Source of the DNA: Zygnema cylindricum
Taxonomy: Eukaryota > Streptophyta > Zygnematophyceae > Zygnematales > Zygnemataceae
Assembly (NCBI GenBank): GCA_037447655.1
Contig: JBBHKE010003283.1
Span: forward strand, 170,851-234,850
Reading direction: 5' to 3'
DNA length: 64,000 nt
Shown piece by piece: positions 1-12,800 of this stretch (within the stretch, counting starts at the first letter, position 1; each line of letters begins with the position of its first letter). The notes under the pieces were generated by a model. It saw nothing but the letters and a program-made list of their open reading frames with translations, did no database searches and was not told the origin of the DNA. Position numbers and translations under genes: made by a program.

Positions 1-1885
1 TAGCGTTGTGTACACTAATTCCGTCCCGCTTTTTTCTTTTTTTTTTCTCCATTAGCGTAGTTCATTCTATTTTTCTTTATTCTTTAGGTTATTTTCAGTA
101 CGTTGTCTCTAATTAAAGTGGTGTACGGTCAGTGTCAGACCGTACATAGGGTAAATTTTGTTAAAATACAATAAATTTGTTTTGTAACCGTGGACGCATG
201 AGAATGTGCGTTCTCAAATGGAAAAAACACCAGGTCATAAAAAATCTCGTTCCCACATATTCGTCCGACAGCCGCGTTTCGACCGTGTGAATGTACGATT
301 TGTGTAAGATTTTATACGGATACCTATATTAGTGCAAGCATAATTGCGACCGACATTTTATTTTTCAAAGATCCAAATTACCAGAACCAAACAATTAGAG
401 TGTATGATTTTTTCCAAAATTTTCAAATTCTTAAATAGCGTACACCACGGTAATTACTTTTATACGCTAAAAAAACTTACTCGCTAATAACGATTGGCGG
501 TGTACTTCCACTCTTCTGGCGAGCAGCGATTACAAATTACAGATTTTTACGCCAAAGGTTTGCAGTACGCCGCCCACCTCTACTAGAGTGGAGTGGCGTA
601 CGTGTCAGAATAAATGAGACGACACGAGAAAGCGTACTCCGATGGGATTCCAAAAGATAAAAAGGGAGAACGCGCGCACCTATTCTCACATGCTCAAACT
701 TCAAGCATGTGAACACGGGCTATGGCGGCTGTATATTGAAATTAGTGCTGGATGTGTAAATTAGCGTTAAATTTTATTTACGTAGGCCCTTAAGCCCAGA
801 AGGCCAGAATAGAGTTAATAACACTAATTGTTTCTTTGCACTAATAATTTCTTTACTCTACAGTACTAATGTACTGTACACCGCGCATCGTAATTAGAGT
901 AAATTACTCTAATTCGGTCGCTCGAAATTTCGACTATATCACATGAAATAGAGTAAATGATTCTAATTTTTTCATTATTTTATTTAAGGTAAAGTTTAAT
1001 TAGCGTTTTTAATTCTATTATAGGTTCGTTTTAAATAGTGTGGAGTACGGACGGTATCTGCGTTATAACAAACCGCGTAGTGCAAACGTCATAGTGACGA
1101 TAAACTGTACATTTTGCCAAATACTGTACGGATACCTTATTTACAATAGAGGATATTAGCGTGACAAATTAGAGTACATACATAAATTAGAGTAAACTTC
1201 ATAGTTGAAAAGGCTCTATCACATAAATTAGCGTTAATTACTCTAATTGTTTTTTTCAGTTTTTGTACTCTAATTTTTTCATTACTCTAATTACGATTCG
1301 CGGTGTATTGTACACCGTGAATCGCTATTAGCGTACATGACGCTAATTGGGGTACCCCTTTTTTTGGGGCAAATTCTCAAATAGAATAAAGTACGCTAAA
1401 TGTTTTTGCACGTTATTTGAGGTACCCCGCTCAATACGGTTCATAACTGTAGTTTAGTGTCCTTTTAAATAGTGTGGTGTACGGACTGCCAGATTTGTAC
1501 TATTTCGTACATTTTTAAATTTAAAAGTACAGAAAATATAATAATATATAATTGCGTAAATATTTTCCGGCATTGGCATATGTCAAAAAAACGCGACGGC
1601 GTACGATTTGAACAATTTCGTACATTTACATGTTTTAGTGTAGACATGTTATATGCCGAAAATTTTTACAAAGCAGTTTACAATTTAGAGTACATGATAA
1701 AATTAGTATCATGGTGTACCCGAAAAAACACAATTTACCGTAAAGTACGCTAATTGTTTCATTACGCTATAGTTTTTATTACGCTAATAGCGATTCACGA
1801 TGTAGCGATTCACATGAATTATATGTCGGTCAAACTATAGTAGTGTTGTTTACACTAACTAAGGGTGAGGCTCCATTAGAGAAAA
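1..1885. repeat. AT-rich block with ends of a small inverted-repeat element family
   Basis: No gene is supported here. The block repeatedly carries a motif close to TACACCGTGAATCGCTATTA or its complement, for example near 490-520, 868-895, 1281-1338 and 1785-1812, usually beside strings such as GCGTA or TTAGAGTAA. The same motif forms the ends of about 200-bp elements inside introns of ATG3 and the Hsp20 gene later in the window, so I read the block as a cluster of decayed or nested members of that family. The phrase AAATAGTGTGG also recurs (about 1033 and 1470). Boundaries of single copies could not be fixed. Confidence 0.5.
1281..1338. repeat. Imperfect inverted repeat (two element ends head to head)
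   Basis: The arm at 1281-1307 is an imperfect reverse complement of the arm at 1311-1338. The centre (GATTCGCGGTGTA, 3-base spacer, TACACCGTGAATC) matches with one mismatch. It looks like two terminal inverted repeats of the same family abutting, or the middle of a foldback element. Confidence 0.55.
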
Positions 1886-2652
1886 ATGAGGTTGTTTACT
1901 GAAGCCGTACTATTTCGTACAGTGTCGTACCAATTTTTTTTGTCAGAAAAGCAAGGTTACAAAATGATCGATTTGATTCTCCAAGGTTATGGGCGTAAAC
2001 ATATACATTCGGATGCAAAATCAGAAACGCCACCGAACGAACCTTCCAGTTTGCAACAAGTGACCTGAAGGGGGTCAATTTTCAATAAGAGCCTAAACGA
2101 ATAGCATTTTGCCGCGCGTAAAGTTTTAAAAATATCTATGATGAGCGTGCGATCGGGTGGCTACATGTTGCATATGGCATCTGCCTCCCGCCAGGGTGGA
2201 TGCGAGGCCAGCGGAAGCCGTGAGAAAATATTTGACGGTGGATATTATTTCACACTCTTGTTGCCATCCACTTAACCATTTTGACATTTTCGTACGCTTT
2301 CATAAATCTTAAGTTTGGTCCGCCCTTACAAGTTTTATCGAATACGTCGTACGTGTCACTTTTTGCCTCCGCTGGTATAAATATATGGTCGCACTTTGCT
2401 GTCAAAGATTCTATATAGATTTGCACAATCGAAATAACTTCTTACGTGGAACCAACCAACATGTGCCACGCAAAAAAAAAGTCAGTTACTGACCCGCCAC
2501 AATGGAACGATGGCTCCAGTAAACGTATTTATGACGTTTACTGACACCGCCCAATGGAACCACGATCAAATAATCTATTTAAATGGTGTATTTATCAAAA
2601 ATTGTCATTTTGTACTATTATTGCTCGTTATTTCGTACTGAAGTACAGAAAG
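1886..2652. other. Non-genic stretch, nothing recognised
   Basis: Short open frames exist on both strands but show no recognisable family, no splice pattern and no composition shift. No tandem repeat or transposon end was seen apart from the LTR scrap that follows. Confidence 0.4.
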
Positions 2653-2705
2653 TGTTGTTCTACAACCACCGGTGCAGGTGGAGGAGCAGCAGTAGTAGTA
2701 GAAGT
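2653..2705 (-). repeat. 53-bp scrap of a copia-1 LTR end
   Basis: This piece begins TGTTGTTCTACAACCACCGG and is nearly identical to the first 53 bases of the LTRs at 3985, 9050, 22382 and 30441, then departs abruptly into unrelated sequence. On the minus strand it corresponds to the 3' end of the LTR, including gag codons. No second LTR end or target duplication is visible, so it is a truncated remnant. Confidence 0.75.
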
Positions 2706-3602
2706 GATATCACGCAATGTTAAAATTTCTTATTACACACAACTATAACCCCTCTTGTTTTCCTCCCTCTCTCCAATTATTTTCGTCAATTTCCTTACAA
2801 CTCATTTTCATCACAATATGTTTCACGATACAATGCATTACTTCGTTGTTGTGAAAAAAAATACCATGGCTTGACGTACCTGTTCTTTATGGGCCCTATA
2901 AAAAGCATCTTCAGATACTACTCGAATTACCACAGTTTCTCCCCAAAATATGTCCAAGTTCTACCTATTATCTGCCAAATTTGTCCCTTCAATTCTTCAG
3001 ATGTAGTCAAGAAGATCTAATTCTTTTTACGTAACCTAGCTCCTTATTTAACCCACCATTTCTGTAAATAAAATCACATCAATGAAAACAACCCCCAATC
3101 ATTTTAAGAAAAATAAAAGCAAGAAAACAAATTCCAATCATGAAACATTCTTGAGATAAAAAATTGTTCAAAATTGCTCAAAATTCACCAAAAACATTAA
3201 AAACAATAGTACATGTTTGCCCAGAACTTTCCACTGTCGCATGCGTTGCGAGCAATTTAAGAAGGTTTTCGTCCCAACTATCTATTTTGTATGAGAAATT
3301 TCCTCTTGTTTGGTTTTTTCGTTGTTTGGAGTTAAAGAGGTTGGTTCCACTAAATTCTTTTGAGTGTCCCTACTTGGTCATGCATCGTTTTCCGTATCCC
3401 TCCTCTCATATCCAAGCACAACATTTTCCCGTTTTTTTCTCCTCTTAAGCTGTGAAGTACCAACGTTTTCACTATTTGCAATGGTTCTTTTGTCAAGTAG
3501 GTTACGAAAGCGTTTTTTTCCGGCCCTACTTGTTAGGGCCATACTTGCAAGGTCTTCCATAAAACACAATGAACAACAACTCTAATGTCATGCAGCATGG
3601 TG
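2706..3602. other. Non-genic stretch with one unassigned open frame
   Basis: AT-rich DNA with no recognised family. It contains a TATAAAAAG string near 2897 without an obvious gene behind it, and the charged minus-strand open frame listed separately. Confidence 0.35.
3378..3560 (-). CDS. Unassigned lysine/arginine-rich open frame
   Basis: An ATG-initiated frame of about 60 codons encodes a strongly charged, hydrophilic peptide with a basic patch (QLKRRKKRE). After the first in-frame TGA the same frame stays open for about 30 further hydrophilic codons. I recognise no family. It could be a decayed transposase or nuclear-protein exon, or chance. Composition is somewhat more protein-like than its surroundings, but no splice partners or promoter were found. 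Confidence 0.15.
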   Translation of the reverse strand: MEDLASMALTSRAGKKRFRNLLDKRTIANSENVGTSQLKRRKKRENVVLGYERRDTENDA

Positions 3603-3762
3603 TCGATACTATGCATGTACGTAGGGTTTTAGGCACACACGGCCGATACTAGACACAGGCGCGCGATATTGTATATGCACGCACTATATTTGGTAAGCAC
3701 ACGCGATATTAGACACGCACGCGCGATATTATGCATACACGACCGATTTCACGCGAGCACAC
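3603..3762. repeat. 20-bp tandem repeat, about 8 degenerate units
   Basis: Consecutive 20-base blocks begin at 3603, 3623, 3643, 3663, 3683, 3703, 3723 and 3743. The better units resemble GCGATATTAGACACGCACGC. Units differ at many positions, so the array is old. Its period is half of the 40-bp satellite period found further right. Confidence 0.7.
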
Positions 3763-3984
3763 TTAATTTGCTTCGCGATACATTGTCGATTCACTTATTT
3801 TGGGTGTGAACGGGATTCTCGTACGCGTCTAATTGAATAGCACTGATTTCGTGCGATTTTTGTTGTTTCGTGCGTAGGTACACTATTGCAAAATATGGAC
3901 GCGAAGTATCGTTTCTGCGACAAAAGCGCGATTTCCCTGAGTATTTCGTGCGCTATGTTTTATTTTGTAATTGTGAGACCTCCA

Positions 3985-4762
3985 TGTTGTTCTACAACCA
4001 CCGGTGAAGGTGGAGGAGCAGCAGTAGTAGTAGAAGTAGACATGATACACTCTCAGAAGCAATCAAGAATCCTACCAAACAGCTGTTCTCAAGTGCTCAC
4101 CAATTCTTATACAAGAATCCAAACCTCACAAAACTCTATTAGAATATAGAGTAGCATAAACACTAATAACTCCCAAAGTTATAGCACAATTGACCCGAAA
4201 ACACTCAAGATATAACACTCAAAAGTTTCCCAAAAACTGTCTGCAGTTTTACTACATGGAAGTCTGGATACATAATATGCTATGAGTCCTAAGTCTTATA
4301 CTTGTGTTGAACTGGCAACACCATTGTACTTGAGAGGTACATCAAACCACCAAGCTACCACTAATCTGTCAAGCTACCATTGAGCTATCACTAAGCTACC
4401 ACTGAGCTATCACTAAGCTACCACTGAGCTATCACTAAGCTAACTAGAATCGTATCTATCGCAGTTGCTCTATCCTGTACAGAATCACATTAAGAATATT
4501 AAATGTTGCGTTGTCCGTACGGACCATATCAACCATAATCATGGTTGCCTTATCCTGTCTGTGTTGAAGCTTTGCTGCTGCGTTGCTCTGCTGCTGCGCT
4601 GCTCTGCTGTATAGCAGCTGCTCTGCTGCTGCGCTGCTCTGTTGTATAGCAGCTGCTCTGCTGTATAGCAGCTGCGCTGCTCTGTTTGTATAGCAGCTGC
4701 GCTGCTTTGTCTGTAAAGCAGCTGCGCTGCTCTGAGACTGAAAGCTTTCCAAAAAGACAACA
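3985..4762 (-). repeat. Copia-1 3' LTR
   Basis: The LTR starts TGTTGT and ends ACAACA in plus orientation, a 6-base terminal inverted repeat. Its right edge meets the polypurine tract. It differs from the partner LTR by base substitutions and by the length of a CAG/CTG-rich stretch (about 4568-4735), so it is not recent. The CTG-rich stretch lies at the U3 start in element orientation. Confidence 0.9.
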
Positions 4763-4776
4763 CTCCCCTAAAGCTT
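4763..4776 (-). other. Polypurine tract of copia element 1
   Basis: On the minus strand this reads AAGCTTTAGGGGAG directly before the 3' LTR, the expected place for priming plus-strand DNA synthesis. Copia elements 2 and 3 carry a closely similar tract. Confidence 0.8.
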
Positions 4777-4921
4777 TAGACTCAGTATCCCGACGCAACT
4801 GCGGTGATAAACTAGCGCAGCATCGCAGCATAGCAATATAGCAATTAGCAAGTCACCCAGTCCCACTACCTCACAATGGTGGAATTATTGCAGAGTGTCA
4901 GTAAACAGTGCATCAATTCAA

Positions 4922-7900
4922 CTATTCACTTAATCCCACTGCGTCTCTACAATACTTCAGCTTAGGAGCAGGAAGGGCTTTAGTGAGCATATCAGCAATC
5001 ATTTTTGCATCTGGCAGATAACATAATTTAATCACTCTAGAGAACACCTTTTCTCTTACAAAGTGTAATCGTACATCCATGTGCTTGCTTTTGAAGTGAT
5101 GACTCGGGTTAGAAGCAATGGCAATGGCAGCCTGGTTATCACACCAGATTACCTGTGGACCAACTTGCATGTATCCTAGTTCTTGTAACATGTATTTTAC
5201 CCATAAGAGTTCTTTGAGGGCCGAGCTTGCTGCCATATATTCTGACTCCATTGTCGACTGTGCTGTAACCTTTTGGAGTTTGATGCTCCAGCAACAAGTA
5301 CCGTTCCCAATTTGTAGAACGAATCCCGTGGTGGATTTCCGGCTTGGCATGTCTCCATAGCTTGCATCACTCCATGTTTGCAGCTTGACTTCTCCTCCGC
5401 TTAGAGTGAGTTTGAGATCTTTAGTTCCTGCCAAATATCTTAAGACTCTCTTTGCTGCATCAAGATCAGATTTTCTTGGATTTTCTAGACTCCTGCTCAG
5501 TACCCCGACTGCTGCAGCAATGTCAGGACGGGTACAGTTCATGAAATATATTAAGCTTCCCACTATGTGTCTATAAGGAATTATTGTCATAGGATCATTC
5601 TCCCCTGACTCTAAATACTCGCTAACAATGACACCTGGTTCTGTCTCTTCTCCCTCTAACTTCTGCCGAAACTCCATTGGAGTTAAACATCCCTTTGCCC
5701 CCCGCATTCCGTACTCATCTAACATGTTTCCAATAGCCTCTTTTTGAGTCAATTTTATAATTTTCTTATTTCTGTCCCTCTCTACCTGGATACCCAAAAT
5801 ATATTTTGCCTCACCGAGGTCTTTCATCTCGAACCGTGAGTTTAGAGTTGTTTTGATTTTGTTAATTTCAGCCATTGATTTGCTAATTAATAGTAAATCA
5901 TCTACATATACTGCTATATACACTATCCCATTTTCACCCTTTAGAACGTAGACAGAGTGATCAGAACTTATCCTTTGAAATCCTAGACTAGTCAAGAATT
6001 CATCAAGCTTTATATTCCACTGTCTGGGGGCCTGTTTTAGGCCGTACAAAGATTTTAGCAACTTGCATACTAAGTGCTCTTTTCTTGGTTCCACATACTT
6101 TTCAGGCTGCTGCATGTAAATGGTCTCTTCTAGTTCTCCGTGCAAAAAGGCCGTTTTTACATCCATCTGATGAATTTCCATATCTTCTATAACAGCTAGG
6201 GACAGCAAAATCCTAACTGTTGGAAATCTTACAACCGGAGAAAAAGTTTCTTCAAAGTCGATTCCTTCCTTTTGATTGTACCCCCTCGCAACAAGTCTGG
6301 CCTTATAGCGTTCAATGGAGTTATCGAGATTTAACTTCACCTTGAATACCCATTTGCTGCCGATCGCTTTTCGGTCTGGAGGAAGGTCCACAAGCTCCCA
6401 TGTTTGAGCCTCCATGATCGACTTCATTTCGTCGTTTGCCGCCTCAATCCAGTGATTCCGCTCTGGTGATGAGAAGGCCTCTTGGATGGTCAAGGGCTCC
6501 TTGAGACTGCCGAGTAGGCAAAGTGAGAGCTTGCTTGCAGGCGGCTGCTTGATCTTCTTCCCCCCGGAAATTCTGAGGCTGAGATCGTCGGATGCCGCGC
6601 ATTGCGCTGATTGCGCTGATTGCGATCCGTGTGTTCTTGATTGCGCTGGTTGCGATCCGTGTGTATTGACTGCTGTTGGTCAGTATGGACCCGAAGTTGG
6701 TGAGGAACTTGGAGAGAGTCTGACTCCGGAGTCATAACCGGAGGTTGTGGAATCTGCGGGACAATTTCCTGCATGCAATCTAAGATGACATACTCCTGTA
6801 CTTTTTGTTGCTTTTGCTGCTCTGTCATTTGAAATAAATCTATGGAGTCTAGTTCATCTTTAACAATGATGTTTCTAGCTACAACTATTTTTTGCCTTTC
6901 AAACACAAAGACTCTATAACATTTTGAGTGATCATCATATCCTAACAGAATACCCGGTAATCCTTTGGGTTCCATTTTCCATCTATCTGTAGATATATCC
7001 AAAATGAAGCATTGACTACCAAAGACCTTGAAATGGCTAACATCGGGTTTGCTACCTGTCCAGATCTCGTAAGGAGTAGTTTCCACCGATCGTGATCCTA
7101 TCCTATTTTTAATATAAACTGCACAATTTAGAGCCTCAGCCCAGAATTTCGGATCCACTCTTTTATCTGCGAGCATAGACCTAGAGCTTTCCGTGAGAGT
7201 TCTATTCAGTCTTTCCGACACCCCATTTTGTTCCGGTGAATATGGAACAGTCAATAGATGACTAATGCCTTCCTCGAGTAAAAAGGTTTCAAATTCTTTC
7301 GATGTATATTCACCACCATTGTCCGATCTGAACTGTAAAATAGATGAATTATGAAGTTTTTCAGCCCATGCTTTATAGTGTTTGAAGTGACCAAACACTT
7401 CACTCTTCTTCTTCATGAAGTAAACTTTTGTAAACCTCGAGAAATCATCTGTGAAGGTGACCATATATTTCATCCCTCCGGCAGATGGAACCTTCGCCGG
7501 ACCAAAGACATCCGAATGAATTTGTTGTAAAAGTTTCGTTGACCGATGCTCAGACTCCTTAGGAAATGGCAATCTGTGGATTTTGCCTAAAGCGCAACCA
7601 TCGCAAGTTTTGACCGACCCATTTGTGATTGATACACCATCTATTTTTCCATCAATGACCATTTTCCTCAAACTATCATAATTTACATGGCCTAATCTTT
7701 TGTGCCACAACTCATCTGAGTGCAAAACACCGGAGTACAAAACATCATTCTCCTTGGTATTAGCCATATCCATGTGATACATCTTGCTACTATCTCTAGT
7801 ACCTGTAACCGCAACCTTGCCATTTTTGCTAACAACTTGCCGACCATTTTTCAAATTAACCTCAAAGCCTTTGCTCTCTACGAACGACGTAGAAAACAGA

Positions 7901-9108
7901 TTTTTCTTAAAGTCAGGCACAAATAAGACATTGTGAAGACTCCTTTCAATTGCTTTTCCTTCTACATCAACTAGTAAGGACACATCACCCACAGCACGAG
8001 TTTGGACACTCATTTCACAAGCATAATAAATATTTTTCTCCGGCGTTGCTTTCAGATTTTTGAAGATAGCCTTGTTCCAGCACATGTGGGCTGACGCTCC
8101 TGTATTCATTATCCATCCGGGGTCCTTCGCGCCCTCCATTGCAGCCGCCATAGCGAAAAGATCCGTATCGTCCTCCGTAGAAATCGTCAAAGTCTCGTCT
8201 TGAAGAGACGAAGAAGCCGAAAATAGTGCATTTCCACGAGGTGTAGCCCCCGTGAAGCCTTTGTAAAACTGGCTTTGTTGCCATCCCGGCGGGTATAAAC
8301 CTGTATCGTTAGCTTTTTTAAGCTTAGGACAAAATTTGTATCCATGACCTCTCTCACTACAATAAAAACATGCATTATTGGATTGTCTATTTCCTCCTTG
8401 ATTAAAATGTATGAACTGATTATATTGATTTCTTTGCTGATTAAACTGTCCTTTTCTCTCAAAGTCTGAATTAAAAGCCTCTACTTGCTCAACATTGAGA
8501 ATATTAGATGTAGCTTCCTCCTCTAGTAAAATATTGATGGCTAACTGTAAGGTCCAACTAGCTTTATCTTTTTGTTTGAGCATGTCAGATGCTCCTTTCA
8601 TACTACGAGGGAGACCCCTCATGAGCAATGCCGCCTGTTGAAAAGGAGGAAACACCCCACCTACACAAGTATGTGCATCTATAAGGATACGAAATTTGTT
8701 AGAATATTCAGCCATTGTACCGCCAGTGTACTTATAGTCCCAAATTTTTCCAGCCAATAGAAGCTCTTCTTGGACATTTGCCTTTTCATAATCACTTTTA
8801 AGAGATTTCCAGATATCAATTGCTTTTTTCATCTTTATCCGAGACATAGCTAAGTCCTCAGATATTCAAAATTTCAGAATAGAACGAGCTTGCGTATTTT
8901 TCTTAGACCATGACGGATCGGATTCATCCAGCGAACCATCTAATATATCCAAAAGATTTACATTTTCAAAATGTGTTTCCACCATATCCGCCCAGTAAAC
9001 ATACTTATCCCCGGAAAAGATAGGAATTCTTGATGACAGGCCCATAACCTGTTGTTCTACAACCACCGGTGCAGGTGGAGGAGCAGCAGTAGTAGTAGAA
9101 GTAGACAT
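4922..9108 (-). pseudogene. Copia-1 gag-pol polyprotein, disrupted
   Basis: The frame opens at the ATG ending at 9108, which lies inside the 5' LTR, and runs through the primer-binding site. A TGA at 8866-8868 interrupts gag; the same frame continues to about 6490, where a 1-base frameshift moves into the frame ending at 4922. Visible in order: gag; a CCHC zinc knuckle (CFYCSERGHGYKFC, about 8330-8372); the protease site, NTG instead of the usual DSG/DTG (about 8100); an HKRLGH pre-integrase motif; integrase with D, D and E in a D-35-E spacing; reverse transcriptase with YVDD (about 5900); and RNase H with D, E and D residues. The loss of the protease aspartate plus two breaks make it non-functional. 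Length is normal for a copia polyprotein. Confidence 0.9.
9039..9049 (-). other. Primer-binding site, complementary to initiator tRNA-Met anticodon arm
   Basis: The minus strand reads GGTTATGGGCC immediately after the LTR. This is not complementary to a tRNA 3' end. It is complementary to the conserved GGCCCATAACC of the initiator tRNA-Met anticodon arm, the arrangement known from Drosophila copia, which is primed by a cleaved half tRNA. Confidence 0.75.
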
Positions 9109-9843
9109 GATACACTCTCAGAAGCTATCAAGAATCCTACCAAACAGCTATTCTCAAGTGCTCACCAATTCTTATACAAACATCCAAACCTCACAAAACT
9201 CTATCAGAATATAGAGTAGCATAAACACTAATAACTCCCAAAGTTATAGCACAATTGACCCGACAACACTTAAGATATAATACTCAGAAGTTTCCCAAAA
9301 ACTGTCTCTAGTTTTACTACTTGGAAGTCTGGATACATAATATGCTATGAGTCCTAAGTCTTATACTTGTGTTGAACTGGCAACACCATTGTACTTGAGA
9401 GGTACATCAAACCACCAAGCTACCACTAATCTGTCAAGCTACCATTGAGCTATCACTAAGCTACCACTGAGCTATCACTAAGCTAACTAGAATCATATCT
9501 ATCGCAGTTGCTCTATCCTGTACAGAATCACATTAAGAATATTAAATGTTGCGTTGTCCGTACGGACCATATCAACCATAATCATGGTTGCCTTATCCTG
9601 TCTGTGTTGAAGCTTTGCTGCTGGGCTGCTCTGCTGTATAGCAGCTGCTCTGTTGCTGCGCTGCTTTGCTGCTGCGCTGCTCTGTTGTATAGCAGCTGCT
9701 CTGCTGTATAGCAGCTGTGCTCCTGTATAGCAGCTGTGCTGCTGTATAGCAGCTGCGCTGCTCTATTTGTATAGCAGCTGCGCTGCTTTGTCTGTAAAGC
9801 AGCTGTGCTGCTCTGAGACTGAAAGCTTTCCAAAAAGACAACA
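9050..9843 (-). repeat. Copia-1 5' LTR
   Basis: Same ends as the left LTR (TGTTGT and ACAACA), but 16 bases longer, mainly in the CAG/CTG-rich U3 stretch at about 9612-9810. The gag start codon and about 20 gag codons lie inside this LTR. The right flank is satellite DNA starting GCAGTAACAAG, where an ordinary unit would read GCGATAACAAG. Confidence 0.9.
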
Positions 9844-12800
9844 GCAGTAACAAGAATTGTTACCTAGATTATAGAAAGTGTTAACAAAACAACAATTGTT
9901 ACCTAAATTACACAAACAATTAGCGATAACAAAAATTGTTACCTAAATTACACAAATAGTTAGCGATAGCAAGTATTGTTACCTAAATTACACAAACAGT
10001 TAGCGATAACAAGAATTGTCACCTAAATTACACAAACAGGTAGTGATAACTGTAATTGTTACCTAAATTACACAAATAGTTAGCGATATCAACAATTGTT
10101 ACCTAAATTATAGAAGCAGGTAGCGAAAACAGTAATTGTTACCTAAATTACACAAACTGTTAACATAACAACAATTATTACCTAAATTACACAAAAAATT
10201 AGCGATAACAATAATTGTTACCTAAATTACACAAACAATTAGCGATAACAAGAATTGTTACCTAAATTACAAAAACAGGTAGCGATAATAAGAATTGTAA
10301 CCTAATTTACACAAACAGTTAGCGATTACAGGAATTGTTGTTAGAATTACACAAACTGTTAGCAATAAAAAGAATTGTTACCTAAATTACACAAACAGTT
10401 TGTGATAACAAAAAGTGTTTCCTAAAACCACAAACAGTTAGCGATAACAAAAATTGTTTCCTAAATTACACATACAGTTAGCGATAACAATAATTGTTAT
10501 CTAAATTACACAAACAGTTAGTAATAACAAGAATTGTTAACTAGATTATAGAAAGTGTTAACATAACAACAATAATTACCTAAATTACACAAACAATAGC
10601 GATAACAAGAATTGTTACCTTAATTACACAAACAGTTAGTGATAACCGTAATTGTTACCTAAATTACAAAAATAGTTAGCGCTAACAGGAATTATTAAAT
10701 AACTTACACAAACTGTTAGCGTAACAAGAATTGTTACCTAAATTACAAAAACAGTTAGCGCTAACAGAAATTGTTATCTAAATTACACAAATTGTAAGCA
10801 ATATGAGGAATTGTTACCTAACTTACACAAACTCTTAGCGCTAACAAGATTTGTTACCTAAATTACAGGAACACTTTGGGATAATATGAATTGTTACCTT
10901 AATTAAACAAACAGTTAGCGATAAAAAAAATTGTTACCTAAATTACAGAAACAGTTATTGATAACAAAAATTGTTACCTAATTACACAAACAGTTAGCGA
11001 TAACAAAAATTGTAATTTAAATTACACAAACAGTTAGCGATATTAAAAAAATTGTAAACTGTTAACATAACAACAATTATTACCTAAATTACACAAACAA
11101 TTAGATAAAACAAGAATTGTTACCTAAATTACACAAACTCTTAGCGATAACAAGAATTGATACCTAAAATACACAAATAGTTAGCGATATCAAGAATTGT
11201 TACCTAAATTACACAAACAATTAGCGATAACAAGAATTGTTACCTAAATTATAAAAACAATTACCGATAACAAGAATTGTTACCACAGAAACAGGTAGCG
11301 ATAAGAGGAATTGTTATCTAACTTACACTAACAGTTAGAGATAACAAGAATTTTTACCTAAATTACAATAAACAATTAGGGATAACAACAATTGTTTCTT
11401 AAATTACAAAAACACTTAGCGATAATATAAATTGTTTCCTTAATTACACAAACAGTTAGAGATAATATGAATTGTTACCAAAATTACACAAACAGTTAGT
11501 GATAACAAGAATTTTTACCTAAATTACAGAAACAGTTAGCGATAACAAGAAATATTTCCAAAATTACATAAACAGTTAGCGATAACAAAAATTGTTTCCT
11601 AAATTACACAGACAGTTAGCGATAACAAGAATTTTTATCAAAATTACACAAACAGTTAGTGATAACAAGAATTCTTATCTAAATTACACAAACAGTTAGC
11701 GATAACAAGAATTGTAACCTAAATTGCACAAACAATTAGTGATAAAAAGAATTGTTACCTAAATTACACAAACAATTAGCGCTAACAGGAATTGTTATCT
11801 AACTTAAACAAACTGATAGCGATAAAAAGAATTGTTGCCTTAATTTCACAAAAAGTTAGCGATAACAAAAATTGTTTCCTAAATTACACAAACAGTTAGT
11901 GATAACAAGAATTATTACCTAAATTACAGAAACAGTTAGGAATAACAAGAATTGTTACCTAAATTACAAAAACACTTAGCAATAATATGAATTGTTACCT
12001 AAATTATACAAACAGTTAGCGATAACAAGAATTGTTACCTAAATTACACAAATTGTTAGCGATAACGATTTTTTTTTTTTAAATTACACAAACATTAAGC
12101 GATAACAGGAAATGTAACCTAAATTACACAAACTGTTAGGGATAACAGGAATTGTTACCTAAATTACACAAAGAGTTAGCGAAAATAGGAATTGCTACCT
12201 AAATTACACAAGCAGTTAGCAATAACAAGAATTGGTACCTAATTTACACAAACATTTAGCGATAACAAGAATTGTTACCTAAATTACAGAAACTGTTAGC
12301 GATAACAATAATTGTTACCTAAATTACACAAACAGTTAGCGATAACAATAATTGTTACCTAAATTAGACAAACAGTTAGCGCTAAGAGGAATTGTTACCT
12401 AACTTACACAAATTGTTAGCGATAACAAGATTTGTTACCTAAATTACACAAATAAATAGCAATAACAAAAATTGATATCTAAATTACTCAAACAATTAGC
12501 CATAATAAGAATTGTTACCTAAATTACACAAACAGTTAGCGCTACCAAAAATTGTTATCTAAATTACACAAACTATTAGCGATTACAAGAATTTACCTAA
12601 GTTACACAAACAATTAGCAATAACAACAATTGTTATCTAAATTACACAAACTATTAGCGATAACAAGAATTGTTACCTAAGTTACACAAACAATAAGCGA
12701 TAACAAGAATTGTTACCTAAATTACACAAACAGTTAGCGATAACAAGAATTGTTTCCTTAATTATATAAACAATTAGCAATATCAAGAACTGTTACCTAA

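Larger units (their letters stand above)
3985..9843 (-). mobile_element. Copia element 1 (decayed LTR retrotransposon)
   Basis: A Ty1/copia element on the minus strand with two LTRs (3985-4762 and 9050-9843), a primer-binding site just inside the right LTR, a polypurine tract just inside the left LTR, and a gag-pol frame between them. The order protease, integrase, reverse transcriptase, RNase H defines the copia group. An in-frame stop, a frameshift and a changed protease active site make it non-autonomous. Flanking 5-mers (CTCCA left, GCAGT right) do not match, and the left flank is not satellite while the right flank is, so it probably formed by, or later suffered, recombination at an LTR. 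Confidence 0.93.

Noticed and set aside
2141-2230. Minus-strand HPPW stretch considered as the ATG3 HPC catalytic exon
   Set aside because: The catalytic cysteine is absent, surrounding residues do not fit ATG3, and the frame closes quickly.
4456-4831. Glutamine/alanine-rich open frames on the minus strand in the LTR (also at 9582-9853 and 30930-31172)
   Set aside because: They are translations of the CAG/CTG-rich U3 repeat in several frames at once and recur in solo LTRs.
6488-6500. Programmed frameshift between the two halves of copia-1 pol
   Set aside because: Copia elements normally use one frame, the related element 2 is continuous at this place, and no slippery site is evident. A plain indel is simpler.
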